DNA of 64,000 bases from an uncultured Acidimicrobiales bacterium (GTDB lineage: Bacteria; Actinomycetota; Acidimicrobiia; Acidimicrobiales; SZUA-35), in NCBI GenBank assembly GCA_937922785.1, contig CALAJQ010000010.1, positions 1 to 64,000 on the forward strand. Reading direction: 5' to 3'. Under the pieces are notes generated by a model. The model was not told the DNA's origin and did not search any database. It saw only the letters and a list, made by a program, of their open reading frames with translations. This document shows positions 7,096-15,841 of the stretch, piece after piece. Every line of letters starts with the position of its first letter. The stretch's first letter is position 1. The position numbers and the translations under genes are program-made.

Positions 7096-9140
7096 TGCGT
7101 GACCTCGGCGAGCAGCTCTTGAATCTCGGCCTCTAGTTGTTTGATCTCGGCGTCGATTTCCGCCAACGGCCTCGGTGGGGTGTAAACGTAGAAGTGCCGG
7201 GTAAGTGGAATTTCGTATCCGATCTTGGTCTTTGAATGATCGACCCATGCGTCATGTACGTATGGGTGGACCTCGGCTTCGAGGTATTGCTCAACAGCCT
7301 GGACGAACTGCTTGCTGGCTAGTCGTTCGGTGACGACTGGCTCGTAGCGCAGTGAGCCTGCCGGAAGCGGAACGTTTTCGTTGTCGCGCAGATCGCTGTC
7401 GGGTTCGGGATTGCCCTTCTTATTGGTGACAACTTCTGCCTCGGGGTCCTTGATTCCAAAAGCCCCAACAATCGCTTTCTCGAGCGGCTTGCCCTTCGCG
7501 TTCGCCCGGCTCATTGCCTTGGCTGCGAGCTGGCGAATCGACTCGTCCGATTCTGAAGAGCCAATCAAATGACCCATGTCGGCCAGGATCGAGTCTTGCT
7601 GGTCTTCGTTTAGCTTGGCGAATTTCTTGTCAGCCTTCAACGTCGCGATACCGGCGTTGGTTACTTCCCATCGCATCTTCAACGGCCGTTCTACCGTGAT
7701 GCGCAGGAACCCGAAAGTCTCGTTGTCGAATATCTTGCAGCCAACCTTCCCGCCGCCGTTGTCGCTGTTGGCGGTCTGTTCTTCGAAGGCGCCGTAGGTC
7801 CGTACGATCTCGTCGATATCGGCCTGGCCAACTTCCTTGCGTTTCTCGCCAAGGCTTTTGCGCATTTTGGAGAAGCACTCACGGGCGTCGATCAGCTGAA
7901 CCTTGCCCTTGCGCTCGGCGCTCTTCCGGTTCGACACGATCCAGAAGTAGGTGGAGATGCCTGTGTTGTAGAAGAGTTGGTCGGGCAGAGCCACTACGGC
8001 TTCCAGCCAGTCGTTCTCGATGATCCACCGGCGAATTTCTGACTCGCCGCTGCCAGCAGACCCGGTAAACAACGGGCTGCCGTTGAAGACGATGGCGAGA
8101 CGAGAGCCGCCGTCCTCAGGTCGCTTCATCTTCGAAATCATGTGCTGAAGGAAAAGGAAGCTGCCGTCGTTGATGCGAGGAAGGCCAGCACCGAAGCGGC
8201 CGTTGAATCCTTTGTCTTTGTGTTCGTTCGTGACCTCGTCCTTTACCTTCTTCCACTCCACACCAAATGGCGGGTTGGCAAGTAGGTAGTCAAACTTTGC
8301 GCCAACGTGGCCGTCCTCGGAGAACGAGTTTCCATAGGCGATGTTCGCGGCGTTCTGGCCTTTCAGCATCATGTCTGAACGACAAGTTGCATAGGTCTCG
8401 GGGTTTAGCTCTTGGCCGTAAACCTCTAGGCGGGCTTTGGGGTTTAGCTGTCGTAGATGGTCCTCGGCCACGCTCAACATGCCACCCGTTCCGCAGGCGG
8501 GGTCGAACATGGTTTTCACGATGCCGGGCTTGGAGAGGAGCTTGTCGTCGTCGATGAACAAGAGGTTCACCATCAGGCGAATCACTTCTCGGGGGGTGAA
8601 ATGCTCGCCGGCGGTTTCGTTGGAAAGCTCTGAGAAGCGTCGAATGAGTTCTTCGTAGAGGTAACCCATCTCTAGGTTCGAGACGGTGTCGGGGTGAAGG
8701 TCTATCTCGGCGAACTTGCCGACCACCATGTACAGCAGGTTTGCCTTATCTAGACGGGCGATCTGGGTGGCGATGTCGAAGTGTTCGAGGATGTCACGGA
8801 TCTGGGGGGTGAATGCTGCGATGTAGGCCTGCAGGTTGGCGGCTATGTGGTCGGTGTCATCCAGCAACTTGGGCATGTCGTACTTGGATGTGTTCCAGAG
8901 ATGCCGCGTCTCGGTGAGCCGGTCAAGGACGGGGCCATGGTTCTCAATGCCGCTTGCCTTGGTCTTCTCGTACTTTGCGAGCATGTCCTCCTTGACCGGG
9001 TCGATCACGCAGTCGAGCCGGCGGAGAACAGTGAACGGCAAAATGACCCGTCCGTACTCAGATTGCTTGTAATCACCCCGCAGCAGATCAGCTACCGACC
9101 AAATAAAAGCCGCATGATTGTTGATGCTGTCCCCACTCAT
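7092..9140 (-). CDS. hsdM: Type I restriction-modification N6-adenine methyltransferase subunit M
   Basis: HsdM methylates adenine in the HsdS target. From ATG 9140 it has 682 residues. An HsdM_N helical domain (WSVADLLRGDYKQSEYG) leads into the SAM motif I DPACGTGGML (about 213-222) and the amino-methylase catalytic motif NPPF (289-292). A C-terminal extension of roughly 190 residues ends in a helix rich in Glu and Leu (LAEIDAEIKQLEAEIQELL), probably for packing with HsdS. The TTG at 9158 would add six residues. It is the first gene of the operon hsdM-hsdS-GIY-YIG-hsdR-HipA-like. About 165 bases separate it from the next gene upstream, and no clear promoter was recognised there. Confidence 0.94.
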   Translation of the reverse strand: MSGDSINNHAAFIWSVADLLRGDYKQSEYGRVILPFTVLRRLDCVIDPVKEDMLAKYEKTKASGIENHGPVLDRLTETRHLWNTSKYDMPKLLDDTDHIAANLQAYIAAFTPQIRDILEHFDIATQIARLDKANLLYMVVGKFAEIDLHPDTVSNLEMGYLYEELIRRFSELSNETAGEHFTPREVIRLMVNLLFIDDDKLLSKPGIVKTMFDPACGTGGMLSVAEDHLRQLNPKARLEVYGQELNPETYATCRSDMMLKGQNAANIAYGNSFSEDGHVGAKFDYLLANPPFGVEWKKVKDEVTNEHKDKGFNGRFGAGLPRINDGSFLFLQHMISKMKRPEDGGSRLAIVFNGSPLFTGSAGSGESEIRRWIIENDWLEAVVALPDQLFYNTGISTYFWIVSNRKSAERKGKVQLIDARECFSKMRKSLGEKRKEVGQADIDEIVRTYGAFEEQTANSDNGGGKVGCKIFDNETFGFLRITVERPLKMRWEVTNAGIATLKADKKFAKLNEDQQDSILADMGHLIGSSESDESIRQLAAKAMSRANAKGKPLEKAIVGAFGIKDPEAEVVTNKKGNPEPDSDLRDNENVPLPAGSLRYEPVVTERLASKQFVQAVEQYLEAEVHPYVHDAWVDHSKTKIGYEIPLTRHFYVYTPPRPLAEIDAEIKQLEAEIQELLAEVTQ

Positions 9141-9305
9141 AGCTACATGATGCCGCAAACTGTGTCGCTCTTGGGCTGTTGACCAGCATTTTTTGGCTTT
9201 CGGAACTATCTAATTCTCACCAAGCGAACCAGATCAACTATCGACCCGATGTGCAGATAGGAGGCCATGTGAGGTTTATAGCCAGACCCACGAACTAGCC
9301 GGGCG

Positions 9306-10328
9306 CTACGCAGGAACAATGAGGCTCCGGTCACCAGGACATAGCTTCCCAACTAGCGCGTCCGCTAGAGCCGGGATGTGGGTCGATTCAGGAAGATAAG
9401 TGACCTCGGACTTTCGGTCGCAAAGTACGACTATTTGAATGTGTAGCCCCTCGTCAGTTAGGCGTTCAAAGCCTTCGAACCAAGCGAGAACTACGCGCGC
9501 AGCTTGGTAGATCTCTTCGCAAGTGACACCTGGCAGAGTCTCGAACGCTGGTGCGTAATCATCGCAATCGTCTCCGCTCTCTACTTCGGCTACAACTTCT
9601 GGCCCTTCAACTACCCAATCTTCCCCACTTCCCTGACCTGAGAGCAGCTGTTCAATCGACATCTCGTATTCGCTGTCCCCAATGTTCAGCAACATCTCGT
9701 TCGATAGTTGATCTACAAAGGCAATTACCGGGAACCGTGCTGCGCACCCTTCGGTAATGTCATCTTTCACTACGCGGTCAAATGTGGGTGAGTAGTCAGG
9801 CTCAAGGCCGAGCTGCTCGCCTTCGCTGTTGAACAAGCGGATTGATTCGTCCAACAACGAGTCCGGAGTTAGGCCATCGGCAGGGCACTCATCTGCGTAG
9901 CGGTAGGTGATGGTGGAAGTAAAGAACAGCCGTCCGTTACCGTCGTCTTTGGATTCTGGCACCACACGAAGCGCGTTGGCCGCTTCTGACTCGTCGTCAG
10001 TTTGCACATCTTCCTCTTCCGCCTCGACTATCTCATTTTCTTTGCCCTCGGGCTCCCCAGCGGGGGCTTGATCCGAAGTGCCACTGGCAGCAGTAGTACT
10101 AGAAGCAGTCGTTGAAACACCGACGGACGCGACCTCCTCATCATTCTCGCCATTTGCAAGCGCTCCAATCAAGATGATTGCTCCAACCGGAAGAAGGAAC
10201 CTCTTCTTCTTCCAAAAGGGTTTGCCGGTTTTGGCTCGCACCGGGCTGTCATCCAGACCAGCCAGCGGGAGCGGAGGCGGGTTACTGCCAGGACTTCGAG
10301 GCGGCGGAGGTGGGGCGTTGTCAGACAC
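9306..10328 (-). CDS. Single-pass membrane protein of unknown function with proline-rich N-terminus
   Basis: The product has 340 residues from a GTG start. The first 30 residues are proline-rich and presumably cytoplasmic. A basic patch (KPFWKKKR) precedes one membrane helix (about 43-59, LLPVGAIILIGALANG), giving an N-in orientation. An acidic Ser/Thr/Glu linker to about residue 115 follows, then an extracytoplasmic domain of about 210 residues with cysteines in DECPADG, EGCAARF, DDCDDY, VTCEEIY, VVLCDRK and KLCPGDR that could form disulfides. No known catalytic motif is seen. The layout resembles many actinobacterial envelope proteins. It sits between two defence genes but nothing ties it to their function. 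Confidence 0.7.
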   Translation of the reverse strand: MSDNAPPPPPRSPGSNPPPLPLAGLDDSPVRAKTGKPFWKKKRFLLPVGAIILIGALANGENDEEVASVGVSTTASSTTAASGTSDQAPAGEPEGKENEIVEAEEEDVQTDDESEAANALRVVPESKDDGNGRLFFTSTITYRYADECPADGLTPDSLLDESIRLFNSEGEQLGLEPDYSPTFDRVVKDDITEGCAARFPVIAFVDQLSNEMLLNIGDSEYEMSIEQLLSGQGSGEDWVVEGPEVVAEVESGDDCDDYAPAFETLPGVTCEEIYQAARVVLAWFEGFERLTDEGLHIQIVVLCDRKSEVTYLPESTHIPALADALVGKLCPGDRSLIVPA

Positions 10329-10895
10329 TTAAGTAGCTTTCGTTCGGCTCTGTTTACGATCAGGAGAGCTGGCCAGTTTGACATCTTTGCACATGGTTTG
10401 CGCAACTCCGCTAACCATCGACGACTAGCCGCTTCCAAAGCACAACCCCAGAGAGCACGTGCATCGACGCAAGTAGCTAATCGAAGAGTGACTTGACGGT
10501 GCTGCGATAAAGCCACTCCTTGCCCAATACGCATTTGGGTGCGTCGTTCTAGTGTCAGAACATCGACAGCTCAACTCAGGTCCGTCCGACATCACAGGTT
10601 GGGTTCGCTACGCTCGCGCAGGTATACAAATCATCGATCGCCAGTAGTCCGACATCATGGCCAACAAACCCGTCTGTGCAAGGCGTTACCCGCCCATACG
10701 ACTTTCAATCACGGACTTAAGGTCCACCGCTATCTGACGAATACTGGCAGCGAGCGACTCAAGTTCGGTGTCCGGGAGCGCAACCGTCGTCAAATGAGCG
10801 TCTTGCCACGTTGCGTGGTAGCAAACGCTCGTACATAGGCCGGGATCCGTCCATCATTTGACAGCGCAAATTCAAGTTTCTCGGTTTTCTCACCT
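10329..10895. other. Intergenic stretch of about 570 bases, without a convincing intact gene
   Basis: The ORFs in this stretch (for example 10539-10838 on the plus strand) have Arg/Ser-rich, non-protein-like translations and no ribosome binding site. An 11-base direct repeat with core GTCCGACATCA occurs near 10583 and 10648. The right-hand part (10686-10906, minus strand) holds a possible decayed small gene, listed separately. It lies between a minus-strand and a plus-strand gene, so promoters for both should be here, but I could not assign them. Confidence 0.5.
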
Positions 10896-10906
10896 TTGCT
10901 CTGCAA
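10686..10906 (-). pseudogene. Possible frameshifted small gene remnant
   Basis: Two minus-strand reading frames join end to end. The first (TTG 10906 to TGA 10790) reads FALSNDGRIPAYVRAFATTQ then RGKTLI. The second, one base out of frame (TTG 10793 to TAA 10686), reads TTVALPDTELESLAASIRQI then AVDLKSVIESRMGG. Both translations have ordinary protein composition and helical character, unlike the shadow frames around them, so a single protein of about 70 residues broken by one indel at ATTTGAC is plausible. No family was recognised. Its 5' end runs up against the helicase start, leaving no room for a promoter, which argues for a dead remnant. Confidence 0.3.
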
Positions 10907-10916
10907 GACTCAGCCC

Positions 10917-13900
10917 GTGGAACTCAACAGCGGCGCATACGACAGCCTCATAAGCCAGGCGATCGATGATGCCCTTTCAAAGAGCCAGCTAGTCCCAGCA
11001 AAAGCCAAGCTCGATGCCGTCGAAGCACCCAACCAGTTCGCCCGTCTGGTTGCTGAAGTCACACGCCGTGCAATTGCCTCGATCCCCACTGCTGACCGGG
11101 CCGCCCTTGGCGCGGAGCTGACGAATACGGTCCTCGAAACCATCCAGGCCGAGTTGAAGAAAGTGAACACGCAGCCTGATCGTGTCCAGACCGACCCAGA
11201 GCCGCAACTTTTAACCGCTCTCGCTCCCCCAACACCGACTGGCAAGCCAACAGAGATAGCTCACCCCAACACACCTCTCGCTCAAACCTCGCTTCTAACT
11301 AACGCACCCAAAGAGCCCAGCCTTCTCAACGAACTTGAGAGCGAGCTTGCGTCAGCCGACAGTGTCGAGATACTCGGTGCGTTCATCCGGTTCAGCGGAA
11401 TTCGGCAACTCATTCCAGCGATAGAGCGGCTCATTCAGCGTGGTGGAAGTGTCAGAGTGATGACCACCACCTACACCGGAACCACTGAAGCCCGAGCACT
11501 TACCGACCTGCAAAAGGTCGGTGCCGAGGTGCGGATCTCATATGACACAACGGCCACCCGGTTGCACGCCAAGGCATGGCTGTTCCGACGCAACAGCGGG
11601 TTTACTACTGCCTACATAGGCTCATCCAACCTCACCCACCAAGCCCAGGTAACCGGGCTCGAGTGGAACGTTCGGGCATCAATGGTTACCAACCCAGACG
11701 TCATCGACAAGTTCGAAGCGACGTTCGAGTCCTACTGGAACGACGACAGTTTCGTGCCATTCGACGAAGACGAATTTGCCGCACACCGCCAGTCAACCAT
11801 CACTTCTAGTGACAACGCCGACTTTGATTTCGCATTCGTAGATCTCGTTCCCAAGGCCTTCCAACAAGCCATGTTGGACCGGGTCGAATTCGAACGTACG
11901 CAAGGCCACACCCGCAACCTGATCGTCTCCGCCACTGGTACAGGCAAGACGGTGATGGCCGCCATCGACTACCGCAACCTCAGATATTCGCTCGATCGGA
12001 GTCGCCTACTGTTTGTTGCCCATCGCAAGGAGATTCTCAAGCAGAGCCGCCGCACATTCCAACTCGCTTTGAAGAACGCAAGCTTCGGAGAGCTATGGGT
12101 AGACGGCGCCCGACCCGCCGAATGGGAACACGTCTTTGCGTCGGTGCAAAGCATCGCAGCCGGCGACCTTGAAGCTCTACCGCCAGACCACTTCGACGTC
12201 GTGATTATCGACGAGTTTCACCACGCCGAAGCCGCCACATATCAACAGCTCCTCGACTACCTGACCCCGCAGCAAATGTTGGGACTGACAGCCACGCCCG
12301 AACGGGCAGATGGCCTAAACGTTATAGATCGGTTCGAGGGCCGGATAGCCGCCGAACTGCGTCTTTGGGACGCACTCGAACAAGGGCTACTGTCGCCGTT
12401 TCACTACTTCGGAATCGCCGACGGAACAGACCTATCTGGCGTCAAATGGGCTCGCGGTCGCTACGCCACCGAAGACCTAACCAACGTTTACACAGCCGAT
12501 GACGCTTGGCTTGGCAAAGTACTTCAAGCGCTCAATGAAACCGTCACCGATCCAAACTCGATGCGAGCCCTCGGGTTCTGTGTCAGCGTGGCCCACGCCA
12601 ACTTCATGGCCCAACGTTTCCGACGAGCAAACCTGAAAGCAGTTGCAGTCACCGGCGAAACACCGAAGGCTGAACGAAACAAGGCCGTCACGGACCTACG
12701 GACCGGGGCGATTCAAGCCATCTTCTCAGTCGACGTATTCAACGAAGGCGTCGACATCCCCGAAGTAGACACTGTCTTGTTTCTGCGTCCTACAGAGAGC
12801 GCCACCATCTTCTTGCAGCAACTTGGGCGCGGACTCCGGCGAACCGATGACACCGCACACTCAGTGAAGGACGTTCTAACCGTTCTCGACTTCGTGGGCC
12901 ATCAGCGCACGGAGTTCCGCTTCGATCAACGCTTCCGCAAGCTCTTGGGTGGCAACCGCACCGAAGTCGAGAAACAGATCGAACAAGACTTCCCGTTCCT
13001 GCCAGCTGGTTGTTCGATACGTCTCGACAAAGTCACCAAGGAACTCGTACTCGCCAACATCAAAGCGGCTATCCCAACAGGCTGGGCCGATCGCAAACGC
13101 GAATCCCGAGCGCTTGGCGATCTGTCACTGTCCGAGTTCCTCGAAGCAACCGGACTCGAACTCGCCGACATCTACGCCGGCGACCACAGCTTCACCGAAC
13201 TCCGACGCGCATCCGGTTACTTGCCTGAAGAGGCATCCACTGACGAGCGTTCAATCGCCAGAGCCATCCGACGAATGCTCCACGTGAACGACCGCCACCG
13301 GCTCGACTTCTTCCTCGCCCTGCTGGGTAGACATGAAGTACCAGATGAGTTGGATTTGAGTGCTGACGAACTGCGAGTGGCAACGATGATGCACTACTTG
13401 GTGTGGCGCGTCAAACATCCGAAGCCCCTGACTACCGGGTGGCAGCAACTTTGGAATTCCGGACCGATCTTTGACGAACTCAAGACTGTTATCGCAATGA
13501 TGCGAGCGGACTTGCACCGGCCAACCGGGTCAGCTGCCTTTGCTCAGGGCAATCCTCTAAACCTGCATGCGCACTACAGCAGAGACGAAGTGCTGGCAGC
13601 CTTTGATGTGGGCAGCCCAGGCAAGCCACCTTCAGTAAGAGAAGGTGTGAAATGGGTTGAGGAACACAAGATCGACCTGTTCTTCGTGACCCTCAACAAG
13701 AGCGACAAGGACTACAGCCCGTCCACGATGTATCACGACTATGCAATCAACCGAGAGCTCTTCCACTGGGAGAGCCAGTCAACCACCTCAGCAGAGTCGC
13801 CAACCGGGCAGCGGTACATCGCTCACCGGGCGAACGGCACCGGCGTTGCTCTCTTCGTGCGCAACGGCAAGAAAGACGCCAACGGCCACACAGCGCCATA

Positions 13901-14024
13901 TGTATGTTTGGGCCTAGTTGACTACGTAAGCCATACCGGCAGCCGGCCAATAGCGATCACGTGGAAGCTCAGAACGCCAATGCCAGCAGCAGACTTCATG
14001 TCCTACCGGGCCGCCGTCGCGTAG
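10917..14024 (+). CDS. PLD-like nuclease / SF2 helicase / DUF3427 fusion protein
   Basis: This protein of 1035 residues combines a phospholipase D-type nuclease domain (RLHAKAWLF with His217 and Lys219, followed by AYIGSSNLT) with an SF2 DNA helicase: Walker A ATGTGKT (about 339-345), DEFH box (432-435), LGLTATPERAD, VDVFNEGVDIPEVD and QQLGRGLRR (634-642). The last 300 residues correspond to DUF3427. The same order is known from a widespread family found in defence islands, thought to act on invading DNA, though its mechanism is not settled to my knowledge. The GTG at 10917 (MELNSGAYDS) fits the family start better than the TTG at 10896. It is transcribed alone; no partner is coupled to it. 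All core motifs are intact. Confidence 0.88.
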   Translation: MELNSGAYDSLISQAIDDALSKSQLVPAKAKLDAVEAPNQFARLVAEVTRRAIASIPTADRAALGAELTNTVLETIQAELKKVNTQPDRVQTDPEPQLLTALAPPTPTGKPTEIAHPNTPLAQTSLLTNAPKEPSLLNELESELASADSVEILGAFIRFSGIRQLIPAIERLIQRGGSVRVMTTTYTGTTEARALTDLQKVGAEVRISYDTTATRLHAKAWLFRRNSGFTTAYIGSSNLTHQAQVTGLEWNVRASMVTNPDVIDKFEATFESYWNDDSFVPFDEDEFAAHRQSTITSSDNADFDFAFVDLVPKAFQQAMLDRVEFERTQGHTRNLIVSATGTGKTVMAAIDYRNLRYSLDRSRLLFVAHRKEILKQSRRTFQLALKNASFGELWVDGARPAEWEHVFASVQSIAAGDLEALPPDHFDVVIIDEFHHAEAATYQQLLDYLTPQQMLGLTATPERADGLNVIDRFEGRIAAELRLWDALEQGLLSPFHYFGIADGTDLSGVKWARGRYATEDLTNVYTADDAWLGKVLQALNETVTDPNSMRALGFCVSVAHANFMAQRFRRANLKAVAVTGETPKAERNKAVTDLRTGAIQAIFSVDVFNEGVDIPEVDTVLFLRPTESATIFLQQLGRGLRRTDDTAHSVKDVLTVLDFVGHQRTEFRFDQRFRKLLGGNRTEVEKQIEQDFPFLPAGCSIRLDKVTKELVLANIKAAIPTGWADRKRESRALGDLSLSEFLEATGLELADIYAGDHSFTELRRASGYLPEEASTDERSIARAIRRMLHVNDRHRLDFFLALLGRHEVPDELDLSADELRVATMMHYLVWRVKHPKPLTTGWQQLWNSGPIFDELKTVIAMMRADLHRPTGSAAFAQGNPLNLHAHYSRDEVLAAFDVGSPGKPPSVREGVKWVEEHKIDLFFVTLNKSDKDYSPSTMYHDYAINRELFHWESQSTTSAESPTGQRYIAHRANGTGVALFVRNGKKDANGHTAPYVCLGLVDYVSHTGSRPIAITWKLRTPMPAADFMSYRAAVA

Positions 14025-14039
14025 CTAAGCATGGGCCGA

Positions 14040-14165
14040 AGAGAGCTGGCCCACAAGGCAGTCTTGACCCCATCGCTCTGGGGCTCGAACCTGCGACCTT
14101 TAGGGTATGAGCCCAAGTAGCAATCCCCTGCTAACCACTCGCCCGAACCATTTCGCCCAACTCCT
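14040..14165 (-). other. Degenerate tRNA-Ser(GCT)-like sequence
   Basis: On the minus strand, in order, are a D-arm-like GGCGAGTGGTTAGC, an anticodon-loop-like TTGCTAC, a hairpin TTGGG-CTCATAC-CCTAA in the place of a long variable arm, and a T-loop-like GCAGGTTCGAGCCC. This order is that of a class II tRNA-Ser. However, the anticodon stem (GGGGA against TTGGG) and the T stem (GCAGG against CCCAG) do not pair, and no acceptor stem closes it. It is therefore at best a tRNA fossil, possibly an old integration site at the island. Confidence 0.25.
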
Positions 14166-14182
14166 CGTTCTACGATCGCCTG

Positions 14183-14872
14183 GTGCGATCGATAGCTGGC
14201 CGAACAGATTTGTCCGCCTTGACGTGGATCAAGAAGCTGATCATCGTTGCGCTTGCCGGCATCTTCCTCATCATCGTCGGCGGATGGATCTTCGTTGCCC
14301 TTCACGCCCGAGGCCACATCGTTTCCCTCGCCGAAGCACCGGCTGCCGAGGTCGCGATCGTGCCCGGCGCCAGGGTTTATCAAGACGGTCGCCCGTCTTT
14401 GGCGCTGCGCAACCGGCTTGATGCTGCCGCCGCCCTCTACAACGAAGGCAAGGTCAAACACATTCTGGTCTCCGGTGACAACCGCCTAACCCGCTACAAC
14501 GAACCCGCCGCCATGCAGCGCTACCTTCGCAACCTCAACATTCCCCAAGCCGACATCACCCTCGACTACGCCGGCTTCGACACATGGGATACCTGCATCC
14601 GAGCCAAAGAACAGTTCGGCGTTGACCAAGCCATCGTCGTCACCCAACCCCGCTTCGCCCAACGAACCGCAGCCCTCTGCCAGTCGGCCGGGATCGACGC
14701 AACCGTCGCACAAGTCGACGACTACCTTTCGTCTAGCGCACGGAGACTCCGGGCTGATGTCCGCGAACGCCTCGCCACCGTCAAAGCAGTTGGCGACATC
14801 ATCCGTAAACCCGACGCCCACCACGGCGGACCCTTCGTTGGACTAGTCGGCTCCGACGACGACAACCTCTAG
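14183..14872 (+). CDS. SanA/YdcF-like membrane protein (DUF218)
   Basis: The product has 229 residues. A single N-terminal membrane helix (about 17-38, LIIVALAGIFLIIVGGWIFV) anchors a DUF218 domain that begins with EVAIVPGARVYQDGRPS and continues with LRNRLDAAAALYNEGKVKHILVSGD, AAMQRYL, DYAGFDTWDTCIRA and a final helix. In Escherichia coli, SanA and its relatives affect envelope permeability and peptidoglycan precursor or ECA handling; the exact reaction is not established. The start is GTG; a TTG about 36 bases further in would still keep the membrane helix. The 22 bases around its stop codon recur at 17577-17598. Confidence 0.85.
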   Translation: MRSIAGRTDLSALTWIKKLIIVALAGIFLIIVGGWIFVALHARGHIVSLAEAPAAEVAIVPGARVYQDGRPSLALRNRLDAAAALYNEGKVKHILVSGDNRLTRYNEPAAMQRYLRNLNIPQADITLDYAGFDTWDTCIRAKEQFGVDQAIVVTQPRFAQRTAALCQSAGIDATVAQVDDYLSSSARRLRADVRERLATVKAVGDIIRKPDAHHGGPFVGLVGSDDDNL

Positions 14873-14923
14873 CTGCACCACAAACCCGTCGAGTCGACTG
14901 CACTGACGCAATAGAATTTCGCC

Positions 14924-15625
14924 ATGCCCATCGCCATCACTCCAACCCTTGAGCTGATGGCCAGCATCTACCAACTGTCAACCCGGGGCGGCACCGACTC
15001 GGACCGGTTCAAGGCATACGTTCGAGCAGCCCCAACCAACCCGATTCACGGCTACAACCCGATGACGTCACAACCCGTCCTCGAAACCGTAAAAGCCCTC
15101 ATCAAGATTGACGCCGAATCCATCGCCGAAGAAGCCGCCAACACAACGGCCCGGCAGATCGGATTCAACCCATCCACAAACCCCAACACAGCCATGCATC
15201 TTTCGGTTGCCACTCCCGGCATGTGGACCGATCGGCTTGCAACCGAAGTCGACCACCGGCTCAAGGCGAAAGACCCCACCGCAATTCTGCTGTGGAACGA
15301 CAGCCCGGCAACGGTCGAACACGTCCGCCAAGAAACCATCGCCCAAACCGTCCGGTTGAAGCTAACCCAAGACCGCCTAGGCCAACCGCCCAAGACTCTG
15401 GCGGAAGCCGTGGCCCAAGAAGCCCAAACGCTAGCTCTTGCCGGCCACACCGGCACCCACAGCCCACACGCCGCCGAGGCCCTAACCGAACACGCCGACA
15501 ACGAGAGCCTGGCAACCATGGTCGGTTTCCTCTACGGAGACGAAGCGGCCGCAACCTTGGGTTATGCGCCAATCGGGCTAGGCAACCGCGGCGGCTACAG
15601 CCACGCCATCGCAACTCACAGCTGA
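14924..15625 (+). CDS. Hypothetical protein, soluble
   Basis: I do not recognise this 233-residue protein. It starts with ATG, has no signal peptide or membrane helix, and looks alpha-rich (LELMASIYQLSTRGGTDSDR, TVKALIKIDAESIAEEAANT). A GMWTDRLATEVDHRL segment and a Gly-rich end (GYAPIGLGNRGGYSHA) are the other notable parts. It lies 50 bases after the SanA-like gene on the same strand and could be cotranscribed. Codon choice (many CCC, ACC, GCC) is like its neighbours. Related bases to its 3' end occur again at 17599-17626. Confidence 0.75.
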   Translation: MPIAITPTLELMASIYQLSTRGGTDSDRFKAYVRAAPTNPIHGYNPMTSQPVLETVKALIKIDAESIAEEAANTTARQIGFNPSTNPNTAMHLSVATPGMWTDRLATEVDHRLKAKDPTAILLWNDSPATVEHVRQETIAQTVRLKLTQDRLGQPPKTLAEAVAQEAQTLALAGHTGTHSPHAAEALTEHADNESLATMVGFLYGDEAAATLGYAPIGLGNRGGYSHAIATHS

Positions 15626-15841
15626 CGAGTCGTCCAATAGTCGACATGCTCACTCGCAGTCCCTTCAGATTCGCCGTTCTCCATACAGGCTGCGATATCA
15701 CTCGCTCTTCGAAACCCGGTACGGAACCACGAGTACTACGCCAACGCTGGCCAAAGGCGTTTCTTGCAGAACATTGTCGCATATCCCACTATGTTTCTTT
15801 ATGGCCCAGCAACTATTGTCTCGACGAGTCTGGGAGGACAA

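Noticed and set aside
7096-7248. Longer start for hsdS
   Set aside because: The added 51 residues are the out-of-frame end of hsdM; the GTGA overlap at 7095-7092 gives a natural start and a standard HsdS length.
10539-10838. 99-codon plus-strand frame in the long gap
   Set aside because: Arg/Ser/His-rich composition, no ribosome binding site and no recognisable motif; the opposite strand has the more protein-like sequence.
14040-14165. Functional tRNA gene
   Set aside because: The anticodon and T stems do not pair and no acceptor stem can be formed, so it is recorded only as tRNA-like.
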